Source: Antarcticimicrobium luteum (GTDB taxonomy: Bacteria; Pseudomonadota; Alphaproteobacteria; Rhodobacterales; Rhodobacteraceae). Taken from it: a stretch of DNA of 64,000 bases. Position 1 is the first letter of the stretch; each line of letters opens with the position of its first letter. Positions 17,261-26,300 of the stretch are shown here, piece by piece. A program made the translations under genes and the position numbers. The notes beneath the pieces were generated by a model. The model saw only the letters and a list, made by a program, of their open reading frames with translations, did no database searches and was not told the DNA's origin. Where the stretch lies: contig NZ_SMUV01000072.1 of assembly GCF_004358185.1 (NCBI RefSeq), positions 1 through 64,000 on the forward strand. The letters run 5' to 3'.

Positions 17261-17403
17261 TGTGGATAACGCCAGAGAGAATCACTGGGCGCCCGCCATA
17301 TGTTGCGGAAATTGCGATCCATGCTACCATATGAGGTAAACCCTACCCGGTGGGGCTGAGTCTTACAGGCTTATCCACCGGCTTACCCCCGCGCTTATCC
17401 CGA
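17261..17403. promoter_or_regulatory. Cluster of DnaA-box-like sites upstream of dnaB
   Basis: A perfect TTATCCACA lies on the minus strand at 17261-17269. TTATCCACC (one mismatch) is at 17371-17379 and TTATCCCGA (two mismatches) at 17395-17403 on the plus strand. All fall in the 272-base gap before dnaB, along with two CATATG copies near 17297 and 17329. DnaA control of dnaB transcription is the simplest reading. Confidence 0.6.
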
Positions 17404-17503
17404 TGTCGAATCCGCGCGGGTTTCTGTACAAGGACCGAACCGGCGCAAGACCGGTCCGGGACCGCGAGATGCAGCCGCGGCAGACAGGCAGAACGGGACA
17501 GAG

Positions 17504-18991
17504 ATGAACGAGATCACAGCAGTCAACCCGCCCCCGCCGGAGACGCAGGACCCAACCTCCATGCCCCATTCGATCGAGGCCGAACAACAGCTTTTGGGCG
17601 CGATCCTGACCAACAACGACGTCTATGACCGGGTGGCGAGCGTTATCGGCGCCCAGCATTTCTATGACCCGGTCCATGCCCGCATCTATGAGGTGGCCGC
17701 GGCCCGGATCGCCAAGAACGCGCTCGCCTCTCCGGTCACGCTCAAGGCGTTTCTGGAACAGGACGAGGGACTGAAGGAACTGGGCGGTCCGGCCTATCTT
17801 GCCCGACTCGCAGGCGCGGCGATCAGCGCCTTTGCGGTGCGCGACTATGCCGAGATGATCTATGACCTCGCCATCCGCCGCGAGTTGATCGGACTGGGCA
17901 AATCGATCGCCGACAAGGCCGCCCGCGTCGATGTCGCCAGCGAACCCAAGCAGCAGATCATCGAGGCCGAACAGCACCTGTACAACCTGGCCGAACAGGG
18001 CCAGACGGAAAGCGGTTTCCAGAGCTTTTTGCGGGCGGTGACCGACGCGGTGAACATCGCCAACGCCGCCTATCAGCGAGAGGGCGGGCTGGCGGGCATT
18101 TCCACCGGGCTCGACGATCTGGACCACAAGCTGGGCGGGCTGCACAAATCCGACCTTCTGATCCTCGCCGGGCGCCCATCGATGGGGAAAACCTCGTTGG
18201 CCACCAACATCGCCTTCAATGTCGCCAAGGCCTACAAGCGCGGCACCCTGCACGACGGCACCGAGGGGGCGGTGCAGGGCGGCGTCGTCGGGTTCTATTC
18301 GCTGGAGATGAGTGCCGAGCAGCTCGCCGGGCGGATTCTGGCGGAAGCCTCGGAAATCTCCAGCCACAAGATCCGCCAGGGCGACATGACCGAGGGCGAG
18401 TTCCGCCGCTTTGTCGAGGCGGCCAAGGCGCTGGAGGCCTGCCCGCTCTATATCGACGACACCGCCGCCATTCCCATCGCCCAGCTTGCCGCCCGCGCCC
18501 GCCGGCTGAAACGGACGCACGGGCTGGATCTGCTGATCGTCGACTATCTGCAACTGGTGCGCGGCACCTCGGACAACCGGGTACAGGAGATCGGCGAGAT
18601 TTCCATGGGCCTCAAGGCCATCGCCAAGGAACTGGATATCCCGGTCATCGCGCTGTCGCAGCTGTCGCGCCAGGTCGAAAGCCGCGAAGACAAACGTCCG
18701 CAGCTCTCGGACCTGCGCGAATCCGGGTCGATCGAACAGGATGCCGACGTGGTGATGTTCGTCTATCGCGGCGAGTATTACAAAGAACGGGAAAAACCGG
18801 GCGAAGAGAATATCGAGGCCATGGCATCCTGGATCGAAGAGATGGAGCGTCTGCACGGCAAGGCCGAGGTGATCATCGGCAAACAGCGCCACGGCCCCAT
18901 CGGCACGGTCGAGCTGTCCTTCGAGGCGCAGTTCACCCGCTTTGGCAATCTGGCCAAGTCCTGGCAACAAGACCGCGCACAGGAGTTCTGA
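17504..18991 (+). CDS. dnaB: Replicative DNA helicase DnaB
   Basis: This 495-residue protein has the DnaB N-terminal helical domain (IEAEQQLLGAIL near 24-35) and the RecA-like helicase domain with Walker A GRPSMGKTS (about 223-231), DYLQLVRG (Walker B region) and the SDLRESGSIEQDADV motif near 405. It unwinds DNA at the replication fork as a hexamer. No intein interrupts it. The upstream gap has DnaA-box-like sites. The downstream SnoaL-like gene starts only three bases after the stop, suggesting cotranscription. Confidence 0.97.
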   Translation: MNEITAVNPPPPETQDPTSMPHSIEAEQQLLGAILTNNDVYDRVASVIGAQHFYDPVHARIYEVAAARIAKNALASPVTLKAFLEQDEGLKELGGPAYLARLAGAAISAFAVRDYAEMIYDLAIRRELIGLGKSIADKAARVDVASEPKQQIIEAEQHLYNLAEQGQTESGFQSFLRAVTDAVNIANAAYQREGGLAGISTGLDDLDHKLGGLHKSDLLILAGRPSMGKTSLATNIAFNVAKAYKRGTLHDGTEGAVQGGVVGFYSLEMSAEQLAGRILAEASEISSHKIRQGDMTEGEFRRFVEAAKALEACPLYIDDTAAIPIAQLAARARRLKRTHGLDLLIVDYLQLVRGTSDNRVQEIGEISMGLKAIAKELDIPVIALSQLSRQVESREDKRPQLSDLRESGSIEQDADVVMFVYRGEYYKEREKPGEENIEAMASWIEEMERLHGKAEVIIGKQRHGPIGTVELSFEAQFTRFGNLAKSWQQDRAQEF

Positions 18992-18994
18992 TAA

Positions 18995-19426
18995 ATGCCG
19001 ATCCACGATTTCATGGCCGCCTACAAACGCGTCTGGGAGGGGCAGGATTCCCAGGGGTTCGCCGCCCTGTTCACCCCCGACGGGCGCTATCACAACACCC
19101 CGTTCCAGGTGCAGCGCGGCCCCGAGGCGCTCGCCGCCTACTGGGACAGGATCAAGCTGCAACAGGACATCTCTCTGCGCTACGAGGTGCTGGGCGAGAC
19201 GGCGGCGGGCGGCATCGCCCATTGGAACGTCACCTATCAGGTGGCCTCCGAGGAATTGTTTGCGATCTGGGCCAAATCCACCGGCACCGGCCTGCCCGAG
19301 CGCAAGCCGGGCGATCCGCTGCCGCGGATGGAGCTGGACGGCATGCTGGTGGGCGAGTTTACCCCCGCCGGACTGGCGCGCGAGGTGCGCATCTGGTGGC
19401 ATTCCACCCCCCGCCCCGTCAGCTGA
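18995..19426 (+). CDS. SnoaL-like (NTF2 fold) protein
   Basis: This 143-residue protein has the NTF2-like pattern: FMAAYKRVWEGQDSQGFAALFTPD-type start, a central YWDRI helix and alternating strands ending in EVRIWWHS. Such folds bind small hydrophobic ligands or act as isomerases, but no catalytic pair can be assigned here. It begins three bases after dnaB and its stop codon sits inside the loop of an intrinsic terminator, so it ends that transcript. Its function is unknown. Confidence 0.75.
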   Translation: MPIHDFMAAYKRVWEGQDSQGFAALFTPDGRYHNTPFQVQRGPEALAAYWDRIKLQQDISLRYEVLGETAAGGIAHWNVTYQVASEELFAIWAKSTGTGLPERKPGDPLPRMELDGMLVGEFTPAGLAREVRIWWHSTPRPVS

Positions 19427-19441
19427 TTTCGGGGCGTTTTT
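19412..19441 (+). terminator. Intrinsic terminator overlapping the SnoaL-like stop codon
   Basis: Arms CGCCCCG (19412-19418) and CGGGGCG (19430-19436) are followed by TTTTT. The TGA stop at 19424-19426 lies in the loop, so ribosomes finishing the gene could affect folding. Confidence 0.75.
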
Positions 19442-19518
19442 CCCGCCGGACTGTGCGGCACGCCGCCGCCCGGCGGTTTTGCCCTTGACGCCCCGCGCCC
19501 CCATGTCAAGAACGGGCC

Positions 19519-20556
19519 ATGAGCACCGGACATCTGACAATCGACCTGACCGCCCTTGCCGAAAACTGGCGCGCGCTTGATGCCATGACCGCGGGGGAAA
19601 CTGCCGCAGTGGTAAAGGCCGATGGTTACGGGCTGGGCACCGCCCCGGTGGCGCGCACTCTGGCCCGCGCCGGTGCCCGCCGCTTTTTCACCGCCGTCGC
19701 CGAAGAGGGCGCCGCCGTGCGCGCCGCATTGGGTCCGGGGCCGATGATCGGGGTCTTTTCCGGCCATATGGCGGGCGATTCCGAGTTGATCCGCGACCAC
19801 GCCCTGACGCCGATGCTGAACTCGGTCGATCAGGTGCTGCGCCACTTCGAGACGCTGCCGCAGCACCCCTTCGGCATCCAGCTCGACAGCGGCATGAACC
19901 GGCTGGGGATGGAACCCGCCGAATGGGCCGCCCTGCGCGAGCCAGTGCTGCAGCAGCGGCCGGCGTTGATCATGTCGCATCTGGCCTGCGCTGACGATCC
20001 CGATCACTTCATGAACGAGAAACAGCTGCGCGCCTTCCGCGAGATGACCGACGGGCTGGACATCCCCCGCTCGCTCTCGGCCACGGGCGGCACGCTGCTG
20101 GGTCCGGAGTATCATTTCGAGCTCACCCGCCCCGGCGTCGGCCTCTATGGCGGCCACCCCTTCGCGGACGCGCGCCCGGTCGTCACCCTCGACCTGCCGG
20201 TGATCCAGACCCGCGAGGTTCTGCCCGGCGAAACCGTCGGCTACGGCAACCACTGGACCGCGCAGCGCCCCTCGCACATCGCCACCGTGGCGGCGGGCTA
20301 TGCCGACGGGCTGCCACGGATCATGGCGCCCAGACTGGGGCTCTGGCACGGCGATCAGCGCTTCCCGCTCGCCGGTCGCATCTCGATGGACCTGATCACG
20401 GTGGACATCACCGGAATGGAGGGCGAGATGCCCGAGTTCCTCAGCCTGCTGGGCCCGCATCAGGGCGTCGATGACGTGGCCGAGGCCGCCGGAACCATCG
20501 GCTATGAGATCCTCACCTCGCTGGGCGCGCGCTATGCGCGCAGCTACTTGTCATGA
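19519..20556 (+). CDS. alr: Alanine racemase
   Basis: This 345-residue PLP enzyme makes D-alanine for peptidoglycan. The PLP lysine is Lys33 in [11 protein letters not shown], and the second catalytic region is in the [22 protein letters not shown] stretch, which carries the catalytic Tyr from the second subunit. Length is slightly below E. coli Alr (about 359). Its stop overlaps the mlaE start by four bases (ATGA), tying wall precursor synthesis to a lipid transporter, an arrangement common in this bacterial group. Confidence 0.95.
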   Translation: MSTGHLTIDLTALAENWRALDAMTAGETAAVVKADGYGLGTAPVARTLARAGARRFFTAVAEEGAAVRAALGPGPMIGVFSGHMAGDSELIRDHALTPMLNSVDQVLRHFETLPQHPFGIQLDSGMNRLGMEPAEWAALREPVLQQRPALIMSHLACADDPDHFMNEKQLRAFREMTDGLDIPRSLSATGGTLLGPEYHFELTRPGVGLYGGHPFADARPVVTLDLPVIQTREVLPGETVGYGNHWTAQRPSHIATVAAGYADGLPRIMAPRLGLWHGDQRFPLAGRISMDLITVDITGMEGEMPEFLSLLGPHQGVDDVAEAAGTIGYEILTSLGARYARSYLS

Positions 20557-21338
20557 CCGGGGTGCTGTCCTTGCTCGCCCGGCTGGGCCGGACCGTTCTG
20601 GCGGCGTTGTCCTCGGTGGGGCGGGTGGCGCTTTATGCGTTCTCGGCCATCAGCCATATCTTCCGGCCGCCCTATTACCCGCGCGAGCTGTTGCAGGCGC
20701 TGCTGAATATCGGCTGGCTGTCGCTGCCGGTGGTGGGGCTGACGGCGCTGTTCACCGGCGGCGCGCTGGCGCTGCAGATCTACTCCGGCGGCGCCCGTTT
20801 CAACGCCGAGGCGGTGGTGCCGCAGATCGTCGCCATCGGCATGGTGCGCGAGCTGGGCCCGGTAATGGCCGGGCTGATGATCGCCGCCCGCGTCACCTCG
20901 TCGATCGCCGCCGAGATCGCCACCATGAAGGTGACCGAGCAGATCGACGCGCTGGTCACCCTGTCCACCCACCCGATGAAATACCTGACCGCGCCGCGCC
21001 TGCTGGCCGGGCTGATCACGGTGCCGGTGCTGGTCGGCGTGGGCGACGTGATCGGCATCGCGGGGGGCTATTTCGTCGCGACCGAAAACCTCGGATTCAA
21101 TGCCGCCGCCTACCTCAAGAACACGGTGGATTTCCTCGAGGGGCTCGATGTAGTCTCATCGCTGGTCAAGGGCTGCGTCTTTGGCGGCATCGCCACGCTG
21201 ATGGGCTGCTATTACGGCATGCATTCAGGCCGTGGCGCCCAGGGCGTGGGCGCTGCCACCAAGACCAGCGTAGAGGTCGCCGCCGTGCTGATCCTGGCCG
21301 CCAACTTCCTGCTGACGGGGGTATTTTTCTCGGCATGA
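20553..21338 (+). CDS. mlaE: MlaE-type ABC transporter permease
   Basis: This 261-residue membrane protein matches the MlaE/YrbE family: an amphipathic N-terminus, five to six hydrophobic segments, and the conserved EQIDAL motif in the coupling-helix region near 130. With MlaF it forms the inner-membrane complex that moves phospholipids for outer-membrane lipid asymmetry. It overlaps alr and mlaF by four bases on each side. The MCE-domain partner MlaD is not in the window, so the periplasmic part must be encoded elsewhere. Confidence 0.9.
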   Translation: MTGVLSLLARLGRTVLAALSSVGRVALYAFSAISHIFRPPYYPRELLQALLNIGWLSLPVVGLTALFTGGALALQIYSGGARFNAEAVVPQIVAIGMVRELGPVMAGLMIAARVTSSIAAEIATMKVTEQIDALVTLSTHPMKYLTAPRLLAGLITVPVLVGVGDVIGIAGGYFVATENLGFNAAAYLKNTVDFLEGLDVVSSLVKGCVFGGIATLMGCYYGMHSGRGAQGVGAATKTSVEVAAVLILAANFLLTGVFFSA

Positions 21339-22081
21339 TCCGCTTTGAGGACGTCCATAAGGCCTTTGGCAGCAACCAGGTGTTGCGCGGCCTCACGCTT
21401 GAGGTGCCCAAGGGCACCTCAATGGTGATCATCGGCGGCTCCGGCACCGGCAAATCGGTGGCGATCAAATGCGTGCTGGGACTGATCACGCCGGACAGCG
21501 GCCGCATCCTGGTCGACGGCGAGGACACCACCCACGGCGACCGCGACGCCTTTCTGGCGCGGTTCGGGATGCTGTTCCAGGGCGGCGCGCTGTTCGACTC
21601 GCTCCCCGTGTGGCAGAATGTGGCCTTTCGCCTGCTGCGCGGCGCCCTCAAGCGGCCTGTGGCCGAGGCCCGCGAGATCGCCATCGAAAAGCTGCGCCGC
21701 GTCGGGTTGAAGCCGGAGGTGGCCGATCTTTTCCCCGCCGAGCTGTCGGGCGGCATGCAGAAACGCGTCGGCCTCGCCCGCGCCATCGCGGCAGAGCCCG
21801 AGATCATCTTTTTCGACGAACCGACCACCGGGCTCGACCCGATCATGGCCGGCGTCATCAACGAGCTGATCCGTGAGATCGTGGTCGAGATGGGGGCAAC
21901 CGCGATGACCATCACCCACGACATGACCTCGGTGCGGGCGATTGCCGACAATGTGGCGATGCTGCATGATGGGGTGATCAAATGGACCGGGCCGGTGGCC
22001 GATATGGACAATTCCGGCGATCCCTATCTGGACCAGTTCATTCATGGCCGCGCGGAGGGTCCGATCGAGGCGGTGCGGTGA
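21335..22081 (+). CDS. mlaF: MlaF-type ABC transporter ATP-binding protein
   Basis: This 248-residue ATPase has Walker A GGSGTGKS (34-41), Q-loop MLFQGGALFDSL, signature LSGGMQKRVGLARA, Walker B IIFFDEPTTGLDP and switch His in THDM. The GMQKR form of the signature is typical of MlaF. The ATG at 21335 overlaps the mlaE stop. It powers lipid movement with MlaE. Its 3' end overlaps the start of the A+T-richer gene at 22078, which looks like a later insertion. Confidence 0.93.
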   Translation: MIRFEDVHKAFGSNQVLRGLTLEVPKGTSMVIIGGSGTGKSVAIKCVLGLITPDSGRILVDGEDTTHGDRDAFLARFGMLFQGGALFDSLPVWQNVAFRLLRGALKRPVAEAREIAIEKLRRVGLKPEVADLFPAELSGGMQKRVGLARAIAAEPEIIFFDEPTTGLDPIMAGVINELIREIVVEMGATAMTITHDMTSVRAIADNVAMLHDGVIKWTGPVADMDNSGDPYLDQFIHGRAEGPIEAVR

Positions 22082-22689
22082 GTGAGACTGGAGACACTTT
22101 TCTAGACTTCTCGCCGCTCGGAGAGGCAAGGAAGGCACAAGCCTATATTGAAGCTGCCTGGACACTATTCAGGGAAAACCGAGCCCCCAAATATCCGTAT
22201 ATCAAGGACTTGAGTTTAGAGAGCGGCCCACTCCTATTTCTTTGCGGGCACGCAACAGAACTGGCCTGCAAAGCCACTCTGCGTTCCCGCGGCGCGGACC
22301 CTGATCGGCTGAGAAAGTTCAGAGGCTTCGCGTACTGTCCGGGGGGCAGAAAAAGTAATAGCTCTTTCCGTAGACACGACCTAGCGTTCCTTTTTCGCGC
22401 GGTGTCATTGCTCATCTTGGACAGCGACGACCGCAAGAAGCTAGACGCCCAATTGCGGAACCATAAATATCATAACGAGCATTTCGAAATCTTCCTTACC
22501 CCACCAGATAGGCCGTCGCTCACAACTTACGCTGAACAACTGAGACACCTCAACTCTGGCTTTGATAGACCTTATTCATATAGATACTTTTCTCAGGGGA
22601 TCGCGACGCTCCCTGATCCAGAGATTATTTTGGTTGTGGCGAGTTTCTTGGCACAATTGGCAGCACCTGCGACCACTGCACAACACTGA
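22078..22689 (+). CDS. Possible HEPN-domain protein, A+T-richer and likely acquired
   Basis: This 203-residue protein is not of a family I can name with certainty. It has LLFLCGHATELACKATL (a helix with the ELxxK pattern), then a RRHDLAFLFRAV segment, a layout seen in stand-alone HEPN proteins. It also has RNHKYH near 130-135, fitting the Rx4-6H motif of HEPN ribonucleases. The GTG start overlaps the mlaF stop (GTGA). Base use differs sharply from its neighbours: many TTT, TTA, CTA, ATA, AGA and AGG codons, and visibly lower G+C. It separates mlaF from a pqiA-like gene that I would expect next. No antitoxin-like partner is adjacent. Confidence 0.5.
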   Translation: MSETGDTFLDFSPLGEARKAQAYIEAAWTLFRENRAPKYPYIKDLSLESGPLLFLCGHATELACKATLRSRGADPDRLRKFRGFAYCPGGRKSNSSFRRHDLAFLFRAVSLLILDSDDRKKLDAQLRNHKYHNEHFEIFLTPPDRPSLTTYAEQLRHLNSGFDRPYSYRYFSQGIATLPDPEIILVVASFLAQLAAPATTAQH

Positions 22690-22871
22690 ACAAAGCCTCG
22701 CACAAAAAAGACTGGCAACCGCGCTGCCCGGCGGCGCTGCGCGCCCTGTTTCCGGGCATGGGAGCGCTTCCATTCCCCACCACCCTGCCGCACCGCCGGT
22801 TTGCGGACGCCTCAAGGAAAACCACCGCTTGCCGCTTCCGCGATCACCGGAATTGCGCTACGCCCTTCCTC

Positions 22872-23336
22872 ATGATCCTGCGCCTTGCCAACCTCGCCCT
22901 GCTGGTGCTCTACCCCGTCGCCTGGTTCGCGCCGCTGGTGCGGGCGGGGTTCCTGCCGCTGTTCGGCCTGTCGGAAATCTCAGTGATCACCGGGCTGCAA
23001 TCGCTCTGGAGCAGGGACGTCTTCCTCGCCCTCGTGGTCACCGCCTTCGCCCTTTTCGCGCCTTATCTCAAAACCATCGGGCTGGCGCTGGTGCAATGGC
23101 GGCTGCTCGACGCCCGCGCCCTGCCCGTCCTGACCGTGCTGGGCAAGCTGGCGATGGCGGACATTTTCCTCATCGCCTTGTACATTACCCTGGCCAAGGG
23201 CATCTCCTATGCGCGGATCGAGGTGGCCTGGGGCCTCTACCTCTTCACCTTCTGCATCCTCGCCTCGCTGATCCTCGGCCTTCTGACCGAACGGCAGATG
23301 CGGGGGCTTGAGGCGAAGGCGCCGGAAGGGCAATAA
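22872..23336 (+). CDS. PqiA-like (paraquat-inducible protein A family) membrane protein
   Basis: This 154-residue protein has about four hydrophobic segments and the PqiA-type stretch ADIFLIALYITLAKG followed by YLFTFCILASLIL. PqiA proteins accompany MCE-type lipid transport systems, fitting the nearby mlaEF. It is a single-module, short form. The ATG at 22872 has no strong ribosome-binding site; a longer reading from 22758 would add a low-complexity, non-hydrophobic leader and seems less likely. radA follows six bases later. Confidence 0.7.
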   Translation: MILRLANLALLVLYPVAWFAPLVRAGFLPLFGLSEISVITGLQSLWSRDVFLALVVTAFALFAPYLKTIGLALVQWRLLDARALPVLTVLGKLAMADIFLIALYITLAKGISYARIEVAWGLYLFTFCILASLILGLLTERQMRGLEAKAPEGQ

Positions 23337-23342
23337 CGGCGC

Positions 23343-24707
23343 ATGGCGAAAACAAAAACCTTCATCTGCTCGGCCTGCGGCGCCAGCGCCACCAAATGGT
23401 CCGGCCGCTGCGAAGCCTGCGGCGCGTGGAACACCATTACCCAAGAGGTGCCGCTGTCCTCCGGCCCGGCCTCGAAATCGTTGGGCGCACGGCGCGGCAG
23501 CGCGGTGCCGCTCTCTGATCTCTCGGTCGATGAGGCGCCGCCGTCCCGCGCCGCCTCTGGTCTGGGCGAGCTGGACCGCGTGCTGGGCGGCGGGCTGGTG
23601 CCGGCCTCGGCCATTCTGGTGGGCGGCGATCCGGGCATCGGCAAATCGACGCTGCTGTTGCAGGCCGCCGCCGCCTTTGCCCGGCAGGGGGTAAAGACCA
23701 TCTATGTCTCGGGCGAGGAGGCCAGCGCGCAGGTGCGCATGCGCGCCAGACGTCTCGGGCTGGCCGATGCGCCGGTGCGGCTGGCGGCGGAGACCAATCT
23801 GCGCGACATCCTGACGACGCTCGAGGCGGAACGACCGCAGCTTGTGGTCATTGACTCGATCCAGACCATGTGGGCCGACAATGTCGACAGCGCCCCGGGC
23901 AGTGTCACCCAGGTCCGCGCCACCGCGCATGAGCTGACCACATTCGCCAAGCGCACCGGCACCTCGGTCATCATGGTCGGCCATGTCACCAAGGACGGGC
24001 AGATCGCCGGCCCGCGCGTGGTCGAGCACATGGTCGATACCGTGCTCTATTTCGAGGGCGAGCGGGGCCACCAGTTCCGCATCCTGCGCGCGGTCAAGAA
24101 CCGCTTTGGCCCGGCCGACGAAATCGGCGTGTTCGAGATGACCGGGGTCGGGCTGGCCGAGGTCACGAACCCCTCGGCGCTGTTCCTGTCCGAGCGCGGC
24201 CAGCCCAGCGCCGGATCGGTGGTCTTTGCCGGCATCGAGGGCACGCGGCCGGTTCTGGTCGAGTTCCAGGCGCTGGTCGCGCCCTCGCCGCTGTCGCAGC
24301 CGCGGCGCACGGTGGTCGGCTGGGACGGCGGCCGGCTGGCGATGATCCTGGCGGTACTGGAGGCACGCTGTGGCATCCCGTTCGCCGGTCTCGACGTCTA
24401 TCTCAACGTCGCCGGCGGCATGAAGATCGGCGAACCGGCCGCCGATCTGGCAGTGGCGGCCGCCCTGCTGAGTGCGCGCGAGGATGCGCCATTGCCCGCC
24501 GATACGGTTGTTTTCGGAGAAATCAGCCTCTCCGGGGCCCTGCGGCCCGCGCCGCAGACCGAAAACAGGTTGAAAGAAGCGCGAAAACTTGGTTTCACCG
24601 CTGCAATCGCTCCGGCAGGCGGCAAGATCGGGTCCGGCGGCGGGCTGACGTTGACGCGGCCTGCCGACCTGACTGGTTTCGTCGGCGAGATTTTCGGAGC
24701 GGGCTGA
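23343..24707 (+). CDS. radA: DNA repair protein RadA
   Basis: The protein has 454 residues. A four-Cys zinc finger lies at the start (Cys9, Cys12, Cys23, Cys26), then a RecA-like core with Walker A GDPGIGKST (about 96-104), the RadA-specific KNRFG motif near 255, and a C-terminal Lon-protease-like domain. RadA is a branch-migration helicase for recombination intermediates. It starts six bases after the pqiA-like gene and is followed 26 bases later by cvpA. Confidence 0.96.
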   Translation: MAKTKTFICSACGASATKWSGRCEACGAWNTITQEVPLSSGPASKSLGARRGSAVPLSDLSVDEAPPSRAASGLGELDRVLGGGLVPASAILVGGDPGIGKSTLLLQAAAAFARQGVKTIYVSGEEASAQVRMRARRLGLADAPVRLAAETNLRDILTTLEAERPQLVVIDSIQTMWADNVDSAPGSVTQVRATAHELTTFAKRTGTSVIMVGHVTKDGQIAGPRVVEHMVDTVLYFEGERGHQFRILRAVKNRFGPADEIGVFEMTGVGLAEVTNPSALFLSERGQPSAGSVVFAGIEGTRPVLVEFQALVAPSPLSQPRRTVVGWDGGRLAMILAVLEARCGIPFAGLDVYLNVAGGMKIGEPAADLAVAAALLSAREDAPLPADTVVFGEISLSGALRPAPQTENRLKEARKLGFTAAIAPAGGKIGSGGGLTLTRPADLTGFVGEIFGAG

Positions 24708-24733
24708 CGCACAAGGCAGATCGGGCGAGGGAC

Positions 24734-25297
24734 ATGGAAGGTTTCACCATCATCGACGGGGTTGTCGCCCTGATCATCGTGGTTTCGGCGCTCTTGGCCT
24801 ATTCGCGCGGTTTCGTGCGCGAGGCGATGGCGATCGCGGGCTGGATCGTGGCCGCCGTGCTGGCCTTCATCTTTGCCCCGCAGGTCGAACCTCTGGTCCG
24901 GGAAATCCCGGTGCTGGGCGACTATATCGGCGACAGTTGCGAGTTGAGCATCATCGCTGCCTTTGCCGCCGTCTTTGCGGTGGCGCTGATCGTGGTCTCG
25001 TTCTTCACGCCGCTGTTCTCCTCGCTGGTGCAGCGCTCGGCGCTGGGCGGTCTGGATCAGGGCGCCGGATTCTTTTTCGGCGTGGCGCGCGGCATCCTTC
25101 TGGTTGCGGTCGCCTTCTTTGTCTACGACACCGTGATGACCGGGCAGAGCTTTACCATCGTCGATGAAAGCCGCTCGGCCACGGTCTTCTCGCAGCTGAC
25201 CGACCGCATCGGAGAGCGCGACCCCGAACAGGCACTGGGATGGATCACCCGGCAATACGAAGGCCTGGTGGGAAGCTGCGGCACCCCGGGCAACTAG
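24734..25297 (+). CDS. cvpA: CvpA family membrane protein
   Basis: This 187-residue protein has four hydrophobic segments and the family start TIIDGVVALIIVVSALLAYSRG, with FVREAMAIAGW next. CvpA is needed for colicin V production in E. coli and is often upstream of purF; its molecular job is not settled. Here a Hint-domain gene lies between it and purF. An AGGG lies a few bases before the ATG. Confidence 0.9.
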   Translation: MEGFTIIDGVVALIIVVSALLAYSRGFVREAMAIAGWIVAAVLAFIFAPQVEPLVREIPVLGDYIGDSCELSIIAAFAAVFAVALIVVSFFTPLFSSLVQRSALGGLDQGAGFFFGVARGILLVAVAFFVYDTVMTGQSFTIVDESRSATVFSQLTDRIGERDPEQALGWITRQYEGLVGSCGTPGN

Positions 25298-25480
25298 GAC
25301 TAGGCGCCGGGTTTCGCGTAAGGACGGCGGCGGGCGGACCGCCGCGCAAGTCTCAACTTGAAACATTCGCCACAGTTCTGCTGTAATCCAGCCACTTTTC
25401 CGCCCCTTTGCAGGCAGCAGATAAAGCCGGAACACCGCGTTTCCCATTGCTGTAAAAGTTGTACCAAGTGAGTTGAGTTT

Positions 25481-26122
25481 ATGCGCCTCGATCCTCTCGG
25501 AGGGCAGGCAGGTTTCCGTTCCCCGACCTCGGTCCTGGCCGCGCCCACGCGACCTGAGCGGGCCTTTGAACGCACCTTCGCCCCCGGAACCCTTCTGGAT
25601 ACAGACAGCGGATGGCGCCCGATCGAGACTCTGCGTCCGGGTGTCCGCGTCCGCACCCTGCGCGGCATGACCTCGATCGCCTCGCTCTGCAGCCATCCCC
25701 CGGATCGCAGCCGCGTGCACTGGCACGTGCCGGCTGGCAGGATGGGCAATTGTTCGGACCTGCGCCTGAATGCCGGTCAGCATGTGGCCATGATGGACCC
25801 GATCTGCAGGACGCTGTTCGGCGCGACGCTGGTGCTGGTTCCGGTGCCCACAACCACCGGATTCTGCGGCGTGCGCACGATCGCCGGCTTTTCCCTGCGC
25901 GGGGGGATCGCCCTGCACTTCGACGCCGAAGAGGTGGTCTTTGCCCAGACCGGCACCCTTCTGTACGTTCCCGGCCCCGCAGGCCCGCAGGCCCGCCACC
26001 GCATACTGAGCTATCGTGAAAGCCGGCGGTTGCTGTCCCTGATCTGCGCCAGAGAGAGCAAACGACAACCGGCGTCGCGGACCGACCCCACCTGCATTGC
26101 CCCCGAGACGACCGAAGAGTGA
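25481..26122 (+). CDS. Hint-domain protein (Hint_2 type) with Thr at the nucleophile position
   Basis: This 213-residue protein matches the Hint_2 pattern: TFAPGTLLDTDSGWRPIETL (32-51) aligns with the CFxxGTxIxTxxGxxxVEDL start, and LNAGQHVAMM (97-106) with the SPxHR block. The first residue of the Hint motif, normally Cys, is Thr here, so intein-like acyl shift may be weak or absent. No flanking extein domain is present; the Hint domain is nearly the whole protein. It lies between cvpA and purF with about 180 bases on each side, so it is probably its own transcription unit. Confidence 0.7.
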   Translation: MRLDPLGGQAGFRSPTSVLAAPTRPERAFERTFAPGTLLDTDSGWRPIETLRPGVRVRTLRGMTSIASLCSHPPDRSRVHWHVPAGRMGNCSDLRLNAGQHVAMMDPICRTLFGATLVLVPVPTTTGFCGVRTIAGFSLRGGIALHFDAEEVVFAQTGTLLYVPGPAGPQARHRILSYRESRRLLSLICARESKRQPASRTDPTCIAPETTEE

Positions 26123-26218
26123 TCGGGGCCATCGACGCCCAGCGCGGCGGCGGTACCCGCCGGGGGGCGCATCCGGGGACCAACCGGGAAAACAAACCGG
26201 AAAAAATGTGATCCTTTC

Positions 26219-26246
26219 GTGACACTCCCCCTCCATGCCATTATGT
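26219..26246 (+). promoter_or_regulatory. Possible purF promoter
   Basis: GTGACA (26219-26224) and TTATGT (26241-26246) are 16 bases apart, about 55 bases upstream of the purF ATG. Both hexamers are only fair matches. Confidence 0.3.
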
Positions 26247-26300
26247 GGGGGCCATACCCCCCAACGGATTCGGAGCTGCCCTCCCGTGCCGACGCCGCAA

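Noticed and set aside
20471-21334. Extended reading frame upstream of mlaF
   Set aside because: It runs in another frame through alr and mlaE and would remove the normal MlaF N-terminus; the ATG overlapping the mlaE stop fits the family.
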